64,000 nucleotides of DNA. Origin: Lingula anatina (taxonomy: Eukaryota; Brachiopoda; Lingulata; Lingulida; Lingulidae). The DNA is taken from NCBI RefSeq assembly GCF_001039355.2, contig NW_019775683.1:59507-123506 (forward strand). Direction: 5' to 3'. A model generated the notes under the pieces. The model ran no database searches, was not told the origin of the DNA, and worked only from the letters and a program-made list of their open reading frames with translations. The translations under genes were made by a program, and so were the position numbers. This document shows positions 53,020-64,000 of this stretch, piece after piece; position 1 is the first letter of the stretch, and every line of letters starts with the position of its first letter.

Positions 53020-54537
53020 TGGTACTGGGATCCCATCCTAAAATCGATTGCCCCACATCCTACGCCCAGTTACAGACCCGCCTACAACATTGTCTAACAA
53101 CTCCAATTACCCATTCCCTGTTACAATTGGAACTTAAGGTTAGGATCCTCATAAGGTGCATTTTCTCATCAATATATTTCCAAGGGTTCCTGCCTTCATT
53201 GCACCACCACTCCTAGCATATACGCATTTCATAATCATTTATCAGCCCGTACTCATCCTGAAGCGATTTTGGATTATATTAATCAGGTTTATCCTCTGGG
53301 GGGAGTGCTGGCCCAATTTTATCTCCCTCTTCCATATTTTAAATGTTCACCATTACACATTATTACTAAATCTGAACCTTATAAATTCCGCGTTATTCGC
53401 GACCTTTCTTATCCCCACCTGGACTCGGTTAATTCTAATATACCCAGAGTATTTTATGTCTCCTCCATCCCAGTGCATCACAAACTTGCTTAGTCCCGTT
53501 CATAGCAAAAGAGTATGCAACAAAGACTATCGGGTGTTCGTGATTTGGCCAAACAAGGCCGCTCTTATTATATAAACTCACTATCCTAATAATTTTAACA
53601 ATAATAACAATGTGGCAAATTGTTGCCTGCATTAAATGTTATGGCCTTAGGAATAAAAATTAAATATGAAATATTAAATAAGACTCATCATCCTAAAAAG
53701 AAAAAAAACTCAATATATTATACGATTATCGCCCATGTCCAACATTTCGGCCCTGGTGCTCTTTTAGCTAGGTCTGACATTCTAGATGTTTTCCGCATTT
53801 CAGCTCTTAGCCTTTTGGTTCATCATCTTCTTTGTTTCTCTTGGAATGAATTATTTATTTTGAAACATGTCTGCCAATGGGTGCAAGTTGTTCATGCCAA
53901 ATATTTAATCACTGAGTACAGCTCTAAAATGGATGTTTAAAGATTTCATGCCTCGGCCATATCCTATATACTGTTTGATTTTTCTTTCATTGGACCCCCA
54001 TTTCCAATAACTGTCAAGTTAATTTACAAAATTTTCTTGCATTATGCAAACGGAGTAAGGTTCCCATTAATGGCTAAAAAAAAAAAAAACACTTTATTCC
54101 GACCACTTGTTCAACTAATTGCGGCGTTGAAATATATTCGCTAGTAGGTCGTGTGCCACAGGACAAATTGGAAAAGTGTTATGTTTTAGTTTCCTAGCTT
54201 TCTCAAAGGAGAATAGGTACAATTGAAAGAGTTACATCTCTTATGGTTTTTAAACTTTGCATGCTTAGGCGTAGTGCCGGGCAGGGCTTTCTTACGCCGC
54301 TAAATTGATTTAACTGTTGGTGTTAGGCGCCCCCGTCATTATATTCGACTCAATAGTGAAGCAAGAGCGGACCTAGGCATGTGGCTTCATTTTTCACATC
54401 ACTTAATGGAAAATCGGTCCTGCTGCCTTGATCATGACATTCGTCAGATACCTTACACTTGTTTACAAATGCCTCGGGGTCAATAGGTTATGCGGCGGTC
54501 TTTGGCTGTCAGTAATTCTTTATGAATGGGATGCGGT
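53020..54537 (+). mobile_element. DIRS-type retrotransposon: broken reverse transcriptase and RNase H
   Basis: Across three frames with several stops and shifts, the + strand keeps the order of DIRS-group RT-RH proteins: ILDYINQVYPLGGVLAQF and SPLHIITKSEPYKFRVIRD then LSYPHLDSVNSNIPR (53248-53445); HVQHFGPGALLARSDILDVF and FSWNEL (53735-53860); a GPP...NCQVNLQNFLALC segment (53993-54050); PQDKLEKCYVL (54158-54190); PGRAFLRRLIDL-like, VRRPRHYIRLNSEARADLGM and WLHF (54270-54395); and an RNase H strand FTNASGSIGYAAVFG-like (54455-54505). DIRS elements replicate through an RNA and integrate with a tyrosine recombinase. This copy is dead. It is then interrupted at about 54538. Confidence 0.85.
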
Positions 54538-54538
54538 A

Positions 54539-54950
54539 TGTAGTGTTCACAAATATAACGTGTAGTGTTCACGAATATAATTCCCAGACATGTAAATTAA
54601 TTTGATTAGAGTCGATTGCTTGTGCACTCGACTCGTTTTATGGCCTTACCTGAAGTCATGTAACTTAAGTGGACGTGTGCAATTTGAATAATTAAAATTA
54701 GTATGTACCGCCAAATACTGCAGCACAGAATCCACCTAAAGATAAGAAATAGGTATAAAAGACGTATAGAATTAATATCGGGGCAGACTGAAGAAGACTC
54801 GAAGGTGACCGCTCGACGGAGCTATGGACGACGGCCTTGAGCTGGGAGACTTCACGTAGATGATGTAGTTAGACAGAGTCAACCAATAAACCATCAAACT
54901 GGTCATTATGTGGACTTGAGTTTTCTTTGCGCGTCCTCACGTAAATCTGA
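54539..54950 (+). mobile_element. LTR-like insertion nested in the DIRS relic
   Basis: DIRS RNase H similarity stops at about 54535 just before two copies of TGTAGTGTTCAC (54539, 54561). The following about 400 bp has TATAAAA at 54754-54760 and AATAAA at 54885-54890, the spacing of promoter and poly(A) signal in an LTR, and no ORF. A solo LTR fits. The exact ends and a target duplication could not be fixed. Confidence 0.45.
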
Positions 54951-55146
54951 CACGAACCGTGGAATTTTGAATTGCGTTATCCACTGAGTAAGTCTAAAAC
55001 GAAATGTCCTATTTCGAGCCCACGCTTGAATTAAGCGTACAAAATTATATAAGTTTAGGACATTCATCACATATGTATATGTCAAGGTACATAACAGGTA
55101 GTTGCACTTCGGCATTTCACAGTTAAAGAACCGTTTCCTATAGTTC

Positions 55147-55325
55147 TTGATTTTGCTTGCTCTTGCTTTTGGTTATCTCAGCTGTTTGAGTCCGACAGGT
55201 ACATCTCGCCCTCTCCTTTGCCAAGTGCAACCCTTCTTCTATTATCGACGAACTTTTACGCATATGTTAGGTCCTTTATTTCAGTTTATTTATGGAACAA
55301 AGCCCTTGCTTTTGCAGGATAGTTA
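55147..55325 (+). mobile_element. Fragment of a DIRS tyrosine recombinase
   Basis: One frame reads SPTGTSRPLLCQVQPFFYY then HMLGPLFQFIYGTKPLLLQD. DIRS recombinases have a CPV-x-AL segment followed by PGPLF-x-F-x-DG-x-PLTR at this place, so it is likely the rest of the element at 53020-54537 beyond the LTR-like insertion. The catalytic R-H-x-x-R-Y residues are not readable downstream. Confidence 0.5.
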
Positions 55326-55637
55326 TATAGCGGTATTGTTTTTATAATTATGTGTGTTTCATGTTTCAAAAAAAAAAAAAAAAAAAATTACAGGGTGGGA
55401 TCACCATTTTAATGCCTTATTTGGCTCCCTTAATTTTATTCATGGTTGCCAGTTTCTCTTCCTATCCCTCATTCAGCTGTAGCTAGTTCTTCATGGGATA
55501 TATATACATGTATATATATATTTTTTTAGTAGCACAAAGGATTCAGATGTAATGTCAGATGTTGTTTATCATTCCATTTTTTTTTCACAAGCACTCCTCG
55601 GTTGGCGGGGATGTGAGCTTCTCTCACATCATATGGC

Positions 55638-55742
55638 CTTTTATTATGTACAGATACAGATGTGTCTGTACATATAGCCATCATCTGCGTCTGTCGTCGC
55701 CGTCGTCGCCGTCGTCGCCGTGCACTTTTACCGATAACACGA
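55638..55742. repeat. Hairpin plus GTCGCC minisatellite, inverted copy of 36890-37036
   Basis: ATGTACAGATACAGATGTGT hairpin, CATCTGCGTCTGTCGTCGCC, a GTCGCC array and GTGCACTTTTACCGATAACA, ending at a single N (55743). Open frames rich in arginine here come from the array. Confidence 0.85.
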
Positions 55743-55768
55743 NAAATACATTTTATCTGGGCTCAAAG

Positions 55769-56084
55769 AAAATCCCGAAAAGAACTCACATCTGGCGGGA
55801 GAAATAAGAAAAAGATTAAAGAAATAATTAGCACCGTGTCTCTGTTGGTTTCGTCTCTTTTTTTCCTTATTCTGTGTACGACATCTGTTATAAGTATGGT
55901 TTTCATAACATATGTGCCTCTTGACGGAATAAGTTTGTTTGTAGGGTATATTTTTTATGTTGGTAGAGTTGGCGAGTTGTTATACCATGCGTTCAATTTA
56001 CTGGTTTTTCTAATCAGTGGATCGGAATTTCGAGCACAGTTAATGGAGTTGTTAACAAGAAACACCGCCAGTGCACGAATTTAG
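55769..56084 (+). CDS. Orphan C-terminal exon of a rhodopsin-like GPCR (TM6-TM7)
   Basis: After a possible acceptor (GGGCTCAAAG) the frame encodes a basic intracellular loop 3 (KSRKELTSGG, RNKKKIKEII), a hydrophobic TM6 (VSLLVSSLFFLILCTTSVISM), a short loop, and TM7 with helix 8 (LLYHAFNLLVFLISGSEFRA), ending in a stop. The last motif matches the N-x-x-x-Y-x-x-S-G-x-x-FR pattern of peptide GPCRs such as FMRFamide-type receptors; the usual NPxxY is degenerate. The exons for TM1-TM5 should lie upstream on the + strand, but that side holds a DIRS relic and a single-N join 26 bp away, so the gene is either broken or mis-joined. It may belong with the GPCR family at 61-63.4 kb. Confidence 0.6.
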
Positions 56085-58119
56085 GGAGGCCCATACGACA
56101 TCTTTTTGGCAATACTCAACCTCGGTTAGAAGTCTGTACACAGTAAGGATAGTTTATTTGCTTTATCATGACATTAACTGGAAACATACACTTTTTAACA
56201 AAACTGGCTTTTTAATCTAACGTTTTGATTTCGAATATTGATTTGATTTCAAATATTTTACCGAACGCTTTTTTCATTAATGGATTAAAATAATTCTCAG
56301 ATTCACGTTCATCTTTATCTAAGATTCGTACTAGTTAGTAAATTAGGCAAAATCAGTCGCAGTTATGGGATAAGACAACTGAATAACTTTCGCCTATCAG
56401 TGCATGCTATCCACAATGAAGGGTTTCATAAATGCATGTAAAATGCCAAATACTGCGAATGAGTGGAAATCATCCAAGTTAGCCCAAAATCTGCCGTAAT
56501 GCATTTCCGCGGGACAACTGTTACTTAGAATTCTAAGTTTTGCAGACACGAATCGATGTCCTTTGTCGGACATATTTTCCCAACTAAACTGGGAATTGAT
56601 GTTTCCATACGTAGCATTGTGTGTTCATTTTTGTTGAAGTTATGCAATTTATTAAGTTTAGACGAGATTATGCTATATGTATAATTAAATTATTTCAAAT
56701 AAAACTCCCAACCCACCTTAATTAAATAAATGATAGAGAAAGAAAAGAAGAACCAAAAATTACTTAATTATTTTCAAATTTCATTTAATTACTTTCGTGT
56801 TTTTAATTTTGTTAAATAAAATCATATCACTGTACATGTAATTTCAAATTAGCGCCATTCCTTTTTATTGTCATGTTAAAGTGGAAAGCACGTACTTTTC
56901 TTATATAAAGTCACTTTTTCATCCAGACGCCTTACCAGTCAGCCTGTGTGGGCGCTGCGGGAGACCGTTCGAAAAATTCAGATATTTATCCCTTCGTGTT
57001 TATAATAATTGTATGGGCATGTAATATTTCAACATTAAAATATTACTTGTACTGGCGTTTGTTATGTATGATTGTTCAGTGTGAAAAGAAATTATGTCCG
57101 ACAAGAAAATATGTCCTGGCTTCTTATAAATACAGCTGGGAATCTAGGTCCAGCTAGGATAGTACATCCCAGGGAACGTATGTCCACAAGACATGCATTC
57201 CTTTCACACCGGGTCAGAAGTAATGGCAGATGATATATACATTCTGCTTGTTTTCTGTGGAACTACAGATTTCTGCACAACTTTAAGGACATATCATGTT
57301 TGTTTTGAGTGTTATTTCGTAATGCTCCCTGTGACTTTCACTCATTGATAAAAAGTAAGCCCTATAGCTACCTCACGCTTTCTGGCCGCACGTTTTCTCG
57401 TCTTGTATGAAGTAACACAGTCTCGTTTTACTGTATCTCTGATGATTTCCATGGAGAGTTTAAGTCATCATTATATGTAATCATGAACATTAACTTAGAT
57501 CACAGTATTTTCTTAACAAATCTTTTTAATTTGGTGTGGGGAAGGAATAAAAAGTGTTTCCTGAAAATTTCAGTTAAAAAGAAAATTCATAGAATTCCAT
57601 TTAAATCAAATTTGTTCTGACTATTAGCAATGTTGTTCTTGTTATAAAACTTCATTGATTTTTAAATTTTTAAATTTAAGTTAAACTTAAATTTGGTCTA
57701 AACATTAAAACAATTTTAAGGCTTAAAGTTTTTTATTGCTTCATTTATGCAAAACGGAACCAACATGGGTGCACACGCCTTTATCAAAATATAAATGTGT
57801 ATGTTATACCACATAGTCATTGTATAATTTATGTGAGGGAATAAAAATAAACATATTGTTTACATTTGGATCGCTCTATTTGTTTCTTTTTAACCCCCCT
57901 CTTATCATGATAGCCTAACCAAGAAACTCTCGAGTCACGAAGTGGCGAAAAGAGCATTTGTCTGACCAATAGGATCACACGTCTCAAATCACGAACCATT
58001 TATCATGTAAAACGATTCTTTAACTTGGAGAGAGACGTTGCCAAAGGAGTCGAGGGTAATTTTTATGTTCATTGATCAACTTCATTATTTTTCAAATTGA
58101 AGCTAGGCGCCTAATTTAC
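56085..58119. other. No gene recognised
   Basis: AT-rich spacer, with a TTTTAAATTTTTAAATTTAAG palindromic patch near 57660-57690 the only structure noted. Small open frames show no family resemblance. Confidence 0.45.
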
Positions 58120-58908
58120 TAGTATATCAGGAATGCTAAAAAAATCTTGGTGTTTTTTAGATATAACACTTTCTATGAATACGCAAATAAGTCTATCAGC
58201 AATGCTAAAAAAATCTTGATGTTTTTTAGATAGAACACTTTCTATGAATAAGCAAATTGCTAGCATATGTAAGTCAGCACTATATAACATTAAGTACATA
58301 GGACATAGGCGCAATTCGGAATCACCTATTAAATCACCTTTTAAATCAGAAGGTCCAAAGGAATGGAATTTATTACCACTGGAAATCCGATCAATTGAGT
58401 CTACCAAGCATTTAAAAAATCACCTTTTAAATCAGCAGGTCCAAAGGAATGGAATTTATTACCACTGGAAATCCGATCAATTGAGTCTTCCAAGCATTAA
58501 AAAAAAAAAAAAAAATTGAAGACATACTTATTCAGGAATTTTTTTTTAATAATCGACTTTTTAAATTGATTTTAAAAAATTTATAGTAATTGCATTTTTG
58601 CACTGTAAGAAATAAGGATGTTCTACTTATAATTGTTCTATGTGCAAATAAGGCTGTTTTTTTTTTTACCTAGAATTGATTATTTTTTCTTAACAAACAT
58701 GTTATGTACTGTAAGTGCTTTTATGTGAGAATACGTATGTTTCATCTAGAATATTCTTAATTTTTTTGTCGTTAAGCTCTGTAATTTTTAAATTATCTAT
58801 TCCTAATAATTGATTCTTAAGTAATTGTTTTATGTACATTTAAAGTCTTCTGAACATGTTATCATTAATTTTAGACTCAAAATAAATTCATTATTATTAT
58901 TATTATAA
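58120..58908 (+). mobile_element. 3' end of a CR1/L2-type LINE with (ATT)n tail
   Basis: The + strand reads ICKSALYNIKYIGHRRN, then PKEWNLLPLEIRSIESTKHL, and after a duplicated segment LKTYLFRNFF. These match the C-SA-YH-x-R-NIG-x-R and WN-LP-x-x-IR...F-K-x-LK-x-x-LF motifs near the end of LINE RT proteins, but the RT part between them is deleted. Two internal direct duplications are present: about 65 bp at 58130-58255 (GCTAAAAAAATCTTG-GTGTTTTTTAGAT) and about 80 bp at 58330-58497. The element ends in CATTATTATTATTATTAT. Confidence 0.75.
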
Positions 58909-61090
58909 TGTAAACCCGCATATACCAACATGCCCTCCTTTAGAAGAGACGAGGTCGATAGCTTATGGTCAGTTGGAAACGGAGTAGCTGGTCTGTAATG
59001 GAAGAAAAACTATTTATTTTGCCAGAAAATGTCAACCGTCGGGGTTTTTTTTGGTTTAGAATAAGCATTTGGTAGTCAATTCGAATTATGATGAATATTT
59101 CTAATTCTTCTTCATATCTTTATAAAATTGTAATATCTGATCTCATCATACGTTCCATTTCATTCGTACAGGAGGTATACTGCTTTTATAATGATGATGT
59201 TTCCTGAGAACGAAATTATCTAATTGGTACATTTGCTGGCTCTTTATGCTATATTAGATGTGTCATGAAAATAATGACAATATCTCTATCACAGAGGATT
59301 TGATGTAAAAAATTACAATGGAAATTAAAATAATTTATAACGCAGTAAAAATATTCATGATTAAGTAATGCATGTGTACAGGGTCTCATGTTCTCATTAT
59401 AAATGGAGAGTGATATTTTTATAAATTTTTGGAAAAAGTTTATTTATGTTTAGGTGTTTAGACTCATCATTCACATAACTAGTTGAAATAAAAACAAGTG
59501 AATAACACTTATTTATGGCTTATTTCTGACGACGACGCCGAGTTGGAGCTTTCAAAAATTTATTAATCGACTCACTTTTTTTATACAAATACAAGAGTAT
59601 TAAACCCCATATCTCCACACAGATCAAACATTGGCGTTTTCTCTGCATCTTCTGCGTGATCAAAGGAATTTCCCATTATAATTTGCCAATGATTCATTGA
59701 ATATTTCCTTATAGGCAATTCCTGTGAGTCTTATTTGCAGTAATATATCTAGAATATTATATCCATTACATGTACACTGTACATATCATACTTGGGTGGT
59801 TCCCAAAGTCCTGTCTGCAGTTGTTGCATGTATACACGTGATAGAATATCCAATCAAATAAAACTTTAAGGGACTTTGACATTTTCCACTACAATTAGTT
59901 TCAGAATATTTTGTATTTGTCAAAAGTTTGAAAAATGATTCCAATCAGTAAAGGGATCGATTCAAACATTTCTAGTGCATGGTTGGGCTGACATGGTGGT
60001 ATCAGCCAAGAACAAGAGCATTTCATATGCAAGGGTATATATTTCTATTGGAATTGCTGGTCATCGGAATTGCCGGTCATCTTGGATATTTGTAATTGCC
60101 TAGAGGTTGCCAATTTTCTAGGTACCGAAAAATTCTCTTAGACGTTTTTAGCTCAACGAAAATGTCCCGATGGAGCCATTGACGTTTTTTTCACATAACT
60201 GGAAAGCTACATTGTACCAACCCGGTGTGTGTATGAGAGCTCTCGTCGAACATTTTCGACATGAATTAACATTAACACTGCATATTGATCGTGACCAAAA
60301 GTAATGTATGATTAGGGAATGTGACAGACTGTTCTGAGCATTTTCTCGCCCGATTACAGCTTTAATCACTTATTGTTATGAACATCACACCCACGGGTGA
60401 GGTGGGGATGATATTGCACCTAAAGATCGCTCATTTTGACTTATAAGAATTTATCGCAAAAATGGACGAGGAAAAAGTAGAATATACTGAGTCTATGGCT
60501 CCAGCCTGACAAGGTAAAAAATGACTAAGATTTACGGACAGACCCAGAGGTCCAAAGATCACGTGAAATTCTCTTATCTGCATCTTTCAGGTGGGACAAC
60601 AATATTAGCTAAAACTACCTTGATAAGACATTGATGGCAGTGAATATCGCAAAGGGGGAGGGGAGGGGGAAGGGCACGGGGTTGTCCCCTTAAAGATTTT
60701 TGAAATATAATTAATTTTTTGGGTATCTTTAAACCTTTTCCCAACCTTTCCCTTAATCTCAGTGACAACAAGCCTCTCAGTTTTCTTTCAGTCAACGTGA
60801 AGATAAGTATCACAGGCGATACAAATATTCTGTTTGCATATATTGCCAGTCTTCAAATAGCCCCCTTTTCTCAAAATCATTGCCTGACGCAAATCTGAGT
60901 TTTCAACATTAGAAATCCGATATGTCTGGGTTGACAGATCCGCAGCATCACTATGCAGGCAAGCAGATACAAGTCACCGTATTTACAAATATCTTAAAGA
61001 TGATTTATCTCAAAGCATTACCACTATAAACCAAACCAAGTGCCACCATAATTTTTTCAGATAGCATAACGTGAACAAATAGTACCGAAT
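58909..61090. other. No gene recognised
   Basis: Spacer before the GPCR pieces. A purine-rich GGGGGAGGGGAGGGGGAAGG tract lies near 60651-60671. The ectodomain of the receptor at 62 kb has no visible counterpart here. Confidence 0.45.
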
Positions 61091-61094
61091 TTCG

Positions 61095-61440
61095 TTACAT
61101 TATTTCCCGCAAATTTTGCAACATTATCCTCGTCGTCGTTGTTGTGAGAGGCGAAAGAAAACTGAAAAGAAGATCAGAAACCAAGTACTTCTTGTCTTCC
61201 AACCTTGGAATAGCGCACTTCCCTAGAGCATTAAGTGAATTATTGAAAGGGATAGTGACCGATTTATATCAGTATATTTCTCTGGGCCCGCAAGTGCCCT
61301 TTGCAACACGTTATCTACTGCAGACATTTTCACCTCAGACTGGGCTGCAGTTCTCATCTTCATCATAACACTTGACAGGTTTCTTTTTGTCTGTTCCTGT
61401 TCAAAACCAGTTTCATATGCGACAGAAAAACTCCCTATTT
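61095..61440 (+). pseudogene. Partial GPCR copy (end of TM1 to start of IL2), frameshifted
   Basis: Closely follows 63105-63437: RGERKLKRRSETK against RGERKLKGRSETK, LGIAHFPRALSELL against LGIAHFLRAVSELL, and the nucleotide block GACTGGGCTGCAGTTCTCAT shared. A net 4-bp deletion after the VTDLYQ codons (about 61272-61300) shifts the frame so TM3 is not read and a stop follows. The large ectodomain is absent upstream. It is a truncated tandem copy and not expressed as a receptor. Confidence 0.85.
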
Positions 61441-61940
61441 TTTTCTTTTTACGGAATGGACGGAAAATATTTATGATCAGAAATTAGACGAAGGAGCGCT
61501 TTTAAGTGTGTATTCTCAGCATGCGACCCTGGATATACATGTAACAGTAATGCCCATTTTGACTTAATTTTTACAGGTAGGTAATTCACCATCTCGTGAG
61601 AGCTGATGTCTATACTTTCATTTTTTACATTTGGGGCGCCTTGATATTTAAGGCATTGTGTCGCCGACCTTTTTGCTTTGTCTCTCTTGCGCATAACAAT
61701 TACATCTGGCATAAAATAATGCCTGACGGAGAAAATAGATATAGGATTTTGAAAATTGTTGTGCAGGCCAGCTCTGCCAAGACATTGCATTATCTCACAC
61801 ATAAATGTATTCCTGTGAACCTGTCGAGATATCCTGTCATTTCACACACAGCTATGCACGGAACATTTAAACATGAAACCGAAACAATTAAACCTTTCAT
61901 CATTTGTTATCCTTGTCCATTACGAAATTAATCACACCAC

Positions 61941-61950
61941 ATATATAAGT
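61941..61950 (+). promoter_or_regulatory. Candidate TATA box for the GPCR gene
   Basis: ATATATAAGT about 95 bp upstream of the ATG at 62039, followed by ordinary 5' UTR-like sequence. Spacing is right for a TATA-directed start near 61975. Confidence 0.35.
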
Positions 61951-62038
61951 AAAGCTAGCTACATGTAAGTCCGTCAATTTGCCATCGTTGTCTCAGTACA
62001 TGGGTGTCTTCTTCGACGTGTAGCTCCCAGCCAAAGCT

Positions 62039-63448
62039 ATGCTGTTTTTCATTTTTCCTATTTGCATTATGCAACTTTCACATTTTCAGATACAAAATTT
62101 GTTTAGTGAGAATCCTGTCTCCCGCCGAGTGGGTAATATTCGAGTGTTGTCCGGATGTCATTTTAACTTAACAAGGCAGTTATACGACCAGACGACTGCA
62201 ACATTTGGAATGCCAATCAACTTGATGGAAGTCGCCATGAAAACGATGGACTCATCGTGTTTCTTTAATTACACCACAATGTTGGAGACGAACCGCAGGA
62301 CCGTGGTTTTAATGGGTGTTGAACGAGAAAATTGCAGTCAGCTGACGAACAGCGCAAAAAGAAGTAAATTTGTCGACTTTCGGAAAACGGTCGACGGCTT
62401 GATACAAGATGGCCTGGAGCACATGTCTCAAATTGTCTACGAAACTGAAAATGCATGGGGAAACAGTAACTTTACACAAGGTAAAAACTTTACAGCCAAC
62501 GCTACTTCAAGCACGCATATATGTATCAAAGCATCGCCACAAAACCAGGACGTTCATGTTGGTCATGATCCTTCTTCATCAGATTTGAAAACTGTTTTCA
62601 AAGATAGATATTTCTATTGCTTACCGAGGGTTGCAAGCGGACTGACAGACAGTTTTCGAATGACTGACTCTTGGTTCTCTAACAGCACATATTCTAAGTA
62701 TTGTGGGATCGTCGAACTGTCAGAGGAGGTTTTCACAGCCACGGTGCTGTACGAGATGAACAAAGAAGAGTGCCTGGCCGAAAATATCCAAGAATACAAG
62801 AAGTTGTACCTTTGCCTTCGACAAGACATATCAGAACAGTTATGGAAAACTCACGAACCAGGTCTATCCTGTCCATTTCGCCCCAGTGTACTTCCTGCGG
62901 CAGTTTTAAATAACACGCAGGAACTGGCAAAGCTCGCATGTGCAATAGACGTTGATAAAATCAAACCACGTGTCCTGGAAATGGTGGTAAAAAGTGATCC
63001 ATTTGAATGCCTAATCTGGCTGTCCAGCGGTTCCGCTATGAAGATGAAAGACTTTATCTCGATGGTAAAAGTATACATTTATTCTGTGTATATTCTCTGT
63101 CCGTTGTCTTTTTTGTGCAACATTATCATAGTGGTCGTTATTGTGCGCGGCGAACGAAAACTGAAAGGAAGATCAGAAACCAAGACCTTCTTGTCTTGCA
63201 CCCTTGGAATAGCGCACTTCCTAAGAGCTGTGAGTGAATTATTGGTAGGGATAATGACCGATTTATATCAGAGAGTACATTTCACTGGATTCACAAGTGC
63301 CCTTTGCAGCACGTTATTCACTGCAGACATTTTCACCTCAGACTGGGCTGCAGTTCTCATCTTCATCATAACACTTGACAGATTTCTTTTTGTCTGTTTC
63401 CCGTTCAAAACCAGTTTCATATGCGCCAGAAAAAGTCTCTTCAGATCG
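62039..63448 (+). CDS. 5' exon of a rhodopsin-like GPCR with a 340-residue glycosylated ectodomain (partial)
   Basis: Open for 470 codons from ATG 62039 to a consensus donor (AGATCG-GTAAGT); the rest lies beyond the window. The N-terminus is hydrophobic (MLFFIFPICIMQLSHFQ) and could be a signal peptide. Residues about 20-340 form an ectodomain with many cysteines and at least seven N-glycosylation sequons (FNLT, FNYT, ENCS, SNFT, KNFT, NATS, NNTQ). TM1 spans about 343-369 (YILCPLSFLCNIIIVVVIV), intracellular loop 1 is RGERKLKGRSETK, TM2 about 383-405, and TM3 ends LIFIITLDRFLFVCFPFK with LDRF at 446-449 in place of the DRY box. TM3 also has the usual Cys near its start (SALCSTLF). Such large ectodomains are unusual for this class; the ligand is unknown. 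A broken copy of the TM1-TM3 part lies 2 kb upstream. Use of the first ATG is inferred. Confidence 0.75.
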
Positions 63449-64000
63449 GTAAGTGTTTTGAAGTAAAGAAAAGGACAGTTCTTAACAATTTAGATGCCTT
63501 TTGTTGTTTTTATTTGTTTTTATTTTCTTTCAAACGACTGCGCTTAAATTTTAAGACGTCAAATGCAATATTTTGCAAACCAACTATGAATTATGAAGTG
63601 AGATTCAGGGTAAGATTCCAGAATTTCAGAGCATAGTTGGACTTAATCTGTATGATCAGCGTGTACCTGTCATTATTGAAATAGACATTAAAGTCATAAT
63701 AACTTCGTTTTGGCCAAAAATTTTCCTGGTGTAAACGGGAATTTTCCCGTACTTACCAATGGTCAGCGACCCATTCCTACATTCATAGTTAGTCCAGGTT
63801 TTTTTCCTAGAAGTTTGGTTTTTTGTTAAAATCTCTTAAGAGATTTTAACAGACGGAGCCCTCTCTGACATTGCATAGTCACGCCATATCGAGCGAGAGG
63901 TTCTGGTGACCTACTTAAAACCGCGGAAAAGCAGACAGCTACAACACTATATAACAATAATATAAGATTCATACGATGTATTCGTCTTATTGCTCAAAAT
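63449..64000. other. Intron of the GPCR gene; perfect 26-bp palindrome at 63825-63850
   Basis: No exon is recognised up to the window end. The palindrome is centred on CTCTTAAGAG with GTTAAAAT arms. Confidence 0.5.

Noticed and set aside
54906-55115. 69-codon minus-strand frame
   Set aside because: It spans the edge of the LTR-like segment opposite to the DIRS frames and has no family match.

Overview
This window is AT-rich, intron-rich animal DNA. The genes are split by GT-AG introns, and the sequence between them holds microsatellites, foldback MITEs, LINE tails, a decayed DIRS-type retrotransposon and a Tc1 transposase relic. Gene content (ALG1, GH29 alpha-L-fucosidases, an FkbM-type membrane methyltransferase, a rhodopsin-like GPCR) and repeat style fit a marine invertebrate, such as a non-vertebrate deuterostome or a lophotrochozoan. 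I cannot name the species. There are two long N gaps (10215-10436, 49810-50422) and four single-N joins (20276, 29916, 36890, 55743), at least two of which look like unmerged contig overlaps.

Layout. At 3.0-4.8 kb an apparently intronless + strand gene encodes a 599-aa basic, low-complexity protein; the end of its CDS is tandemly repeated past the stop. A five-exon minus-strand gene of unknown family lies at 6.3-8.5 kb, followed by a Tc1 transposase relic and a two-exon FkbM methyltransferase gene (10.5-11.9 kb). From 12 to 22 kb I see no gene, only repeats and an identical 1.9-kb duplication. At 22.6-27.0 kb a seven-exon minus-strand gene is a longer paralogue of the 6.3-8.5 kb gene, with a C-terminal array of YPTSK-type repeats.

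From 31.6 to 42.9 kb two tandem eight-exon alpha-L-fucosidase genes (minus) have identical exon lengths; one has lost a conserved active-site histidine. ALG1 follows (44.4-48.8 kb, minus) with its first exon missing. Fucosidase (lysosomal or secreted glycan breakdown) and ALG1 (first mannose of N-glycan assembly on the ER) both concern glycoproteins, but the sequence gives no reason to think they are co-regulated.

From 49 to 55.4 kb there is transposon debris: palindromic GGGTCCGGCGGACCC-type repeats, a MITE cut by the N gap, a 75-bp tandem repeat, a broken DIRS reverse transcriptase/RNase H/tyrosine recombinase, and a nested LTR-like insertion. From 55.7 kb to the end, GPCR pieces lie on the + strand: an orphan TM6-TM7 exon, a frameshifted TM1-TM3 copy, and an intact 5' exon with a large glycosylated ectodomain whose remaining exons lie beyond the window.
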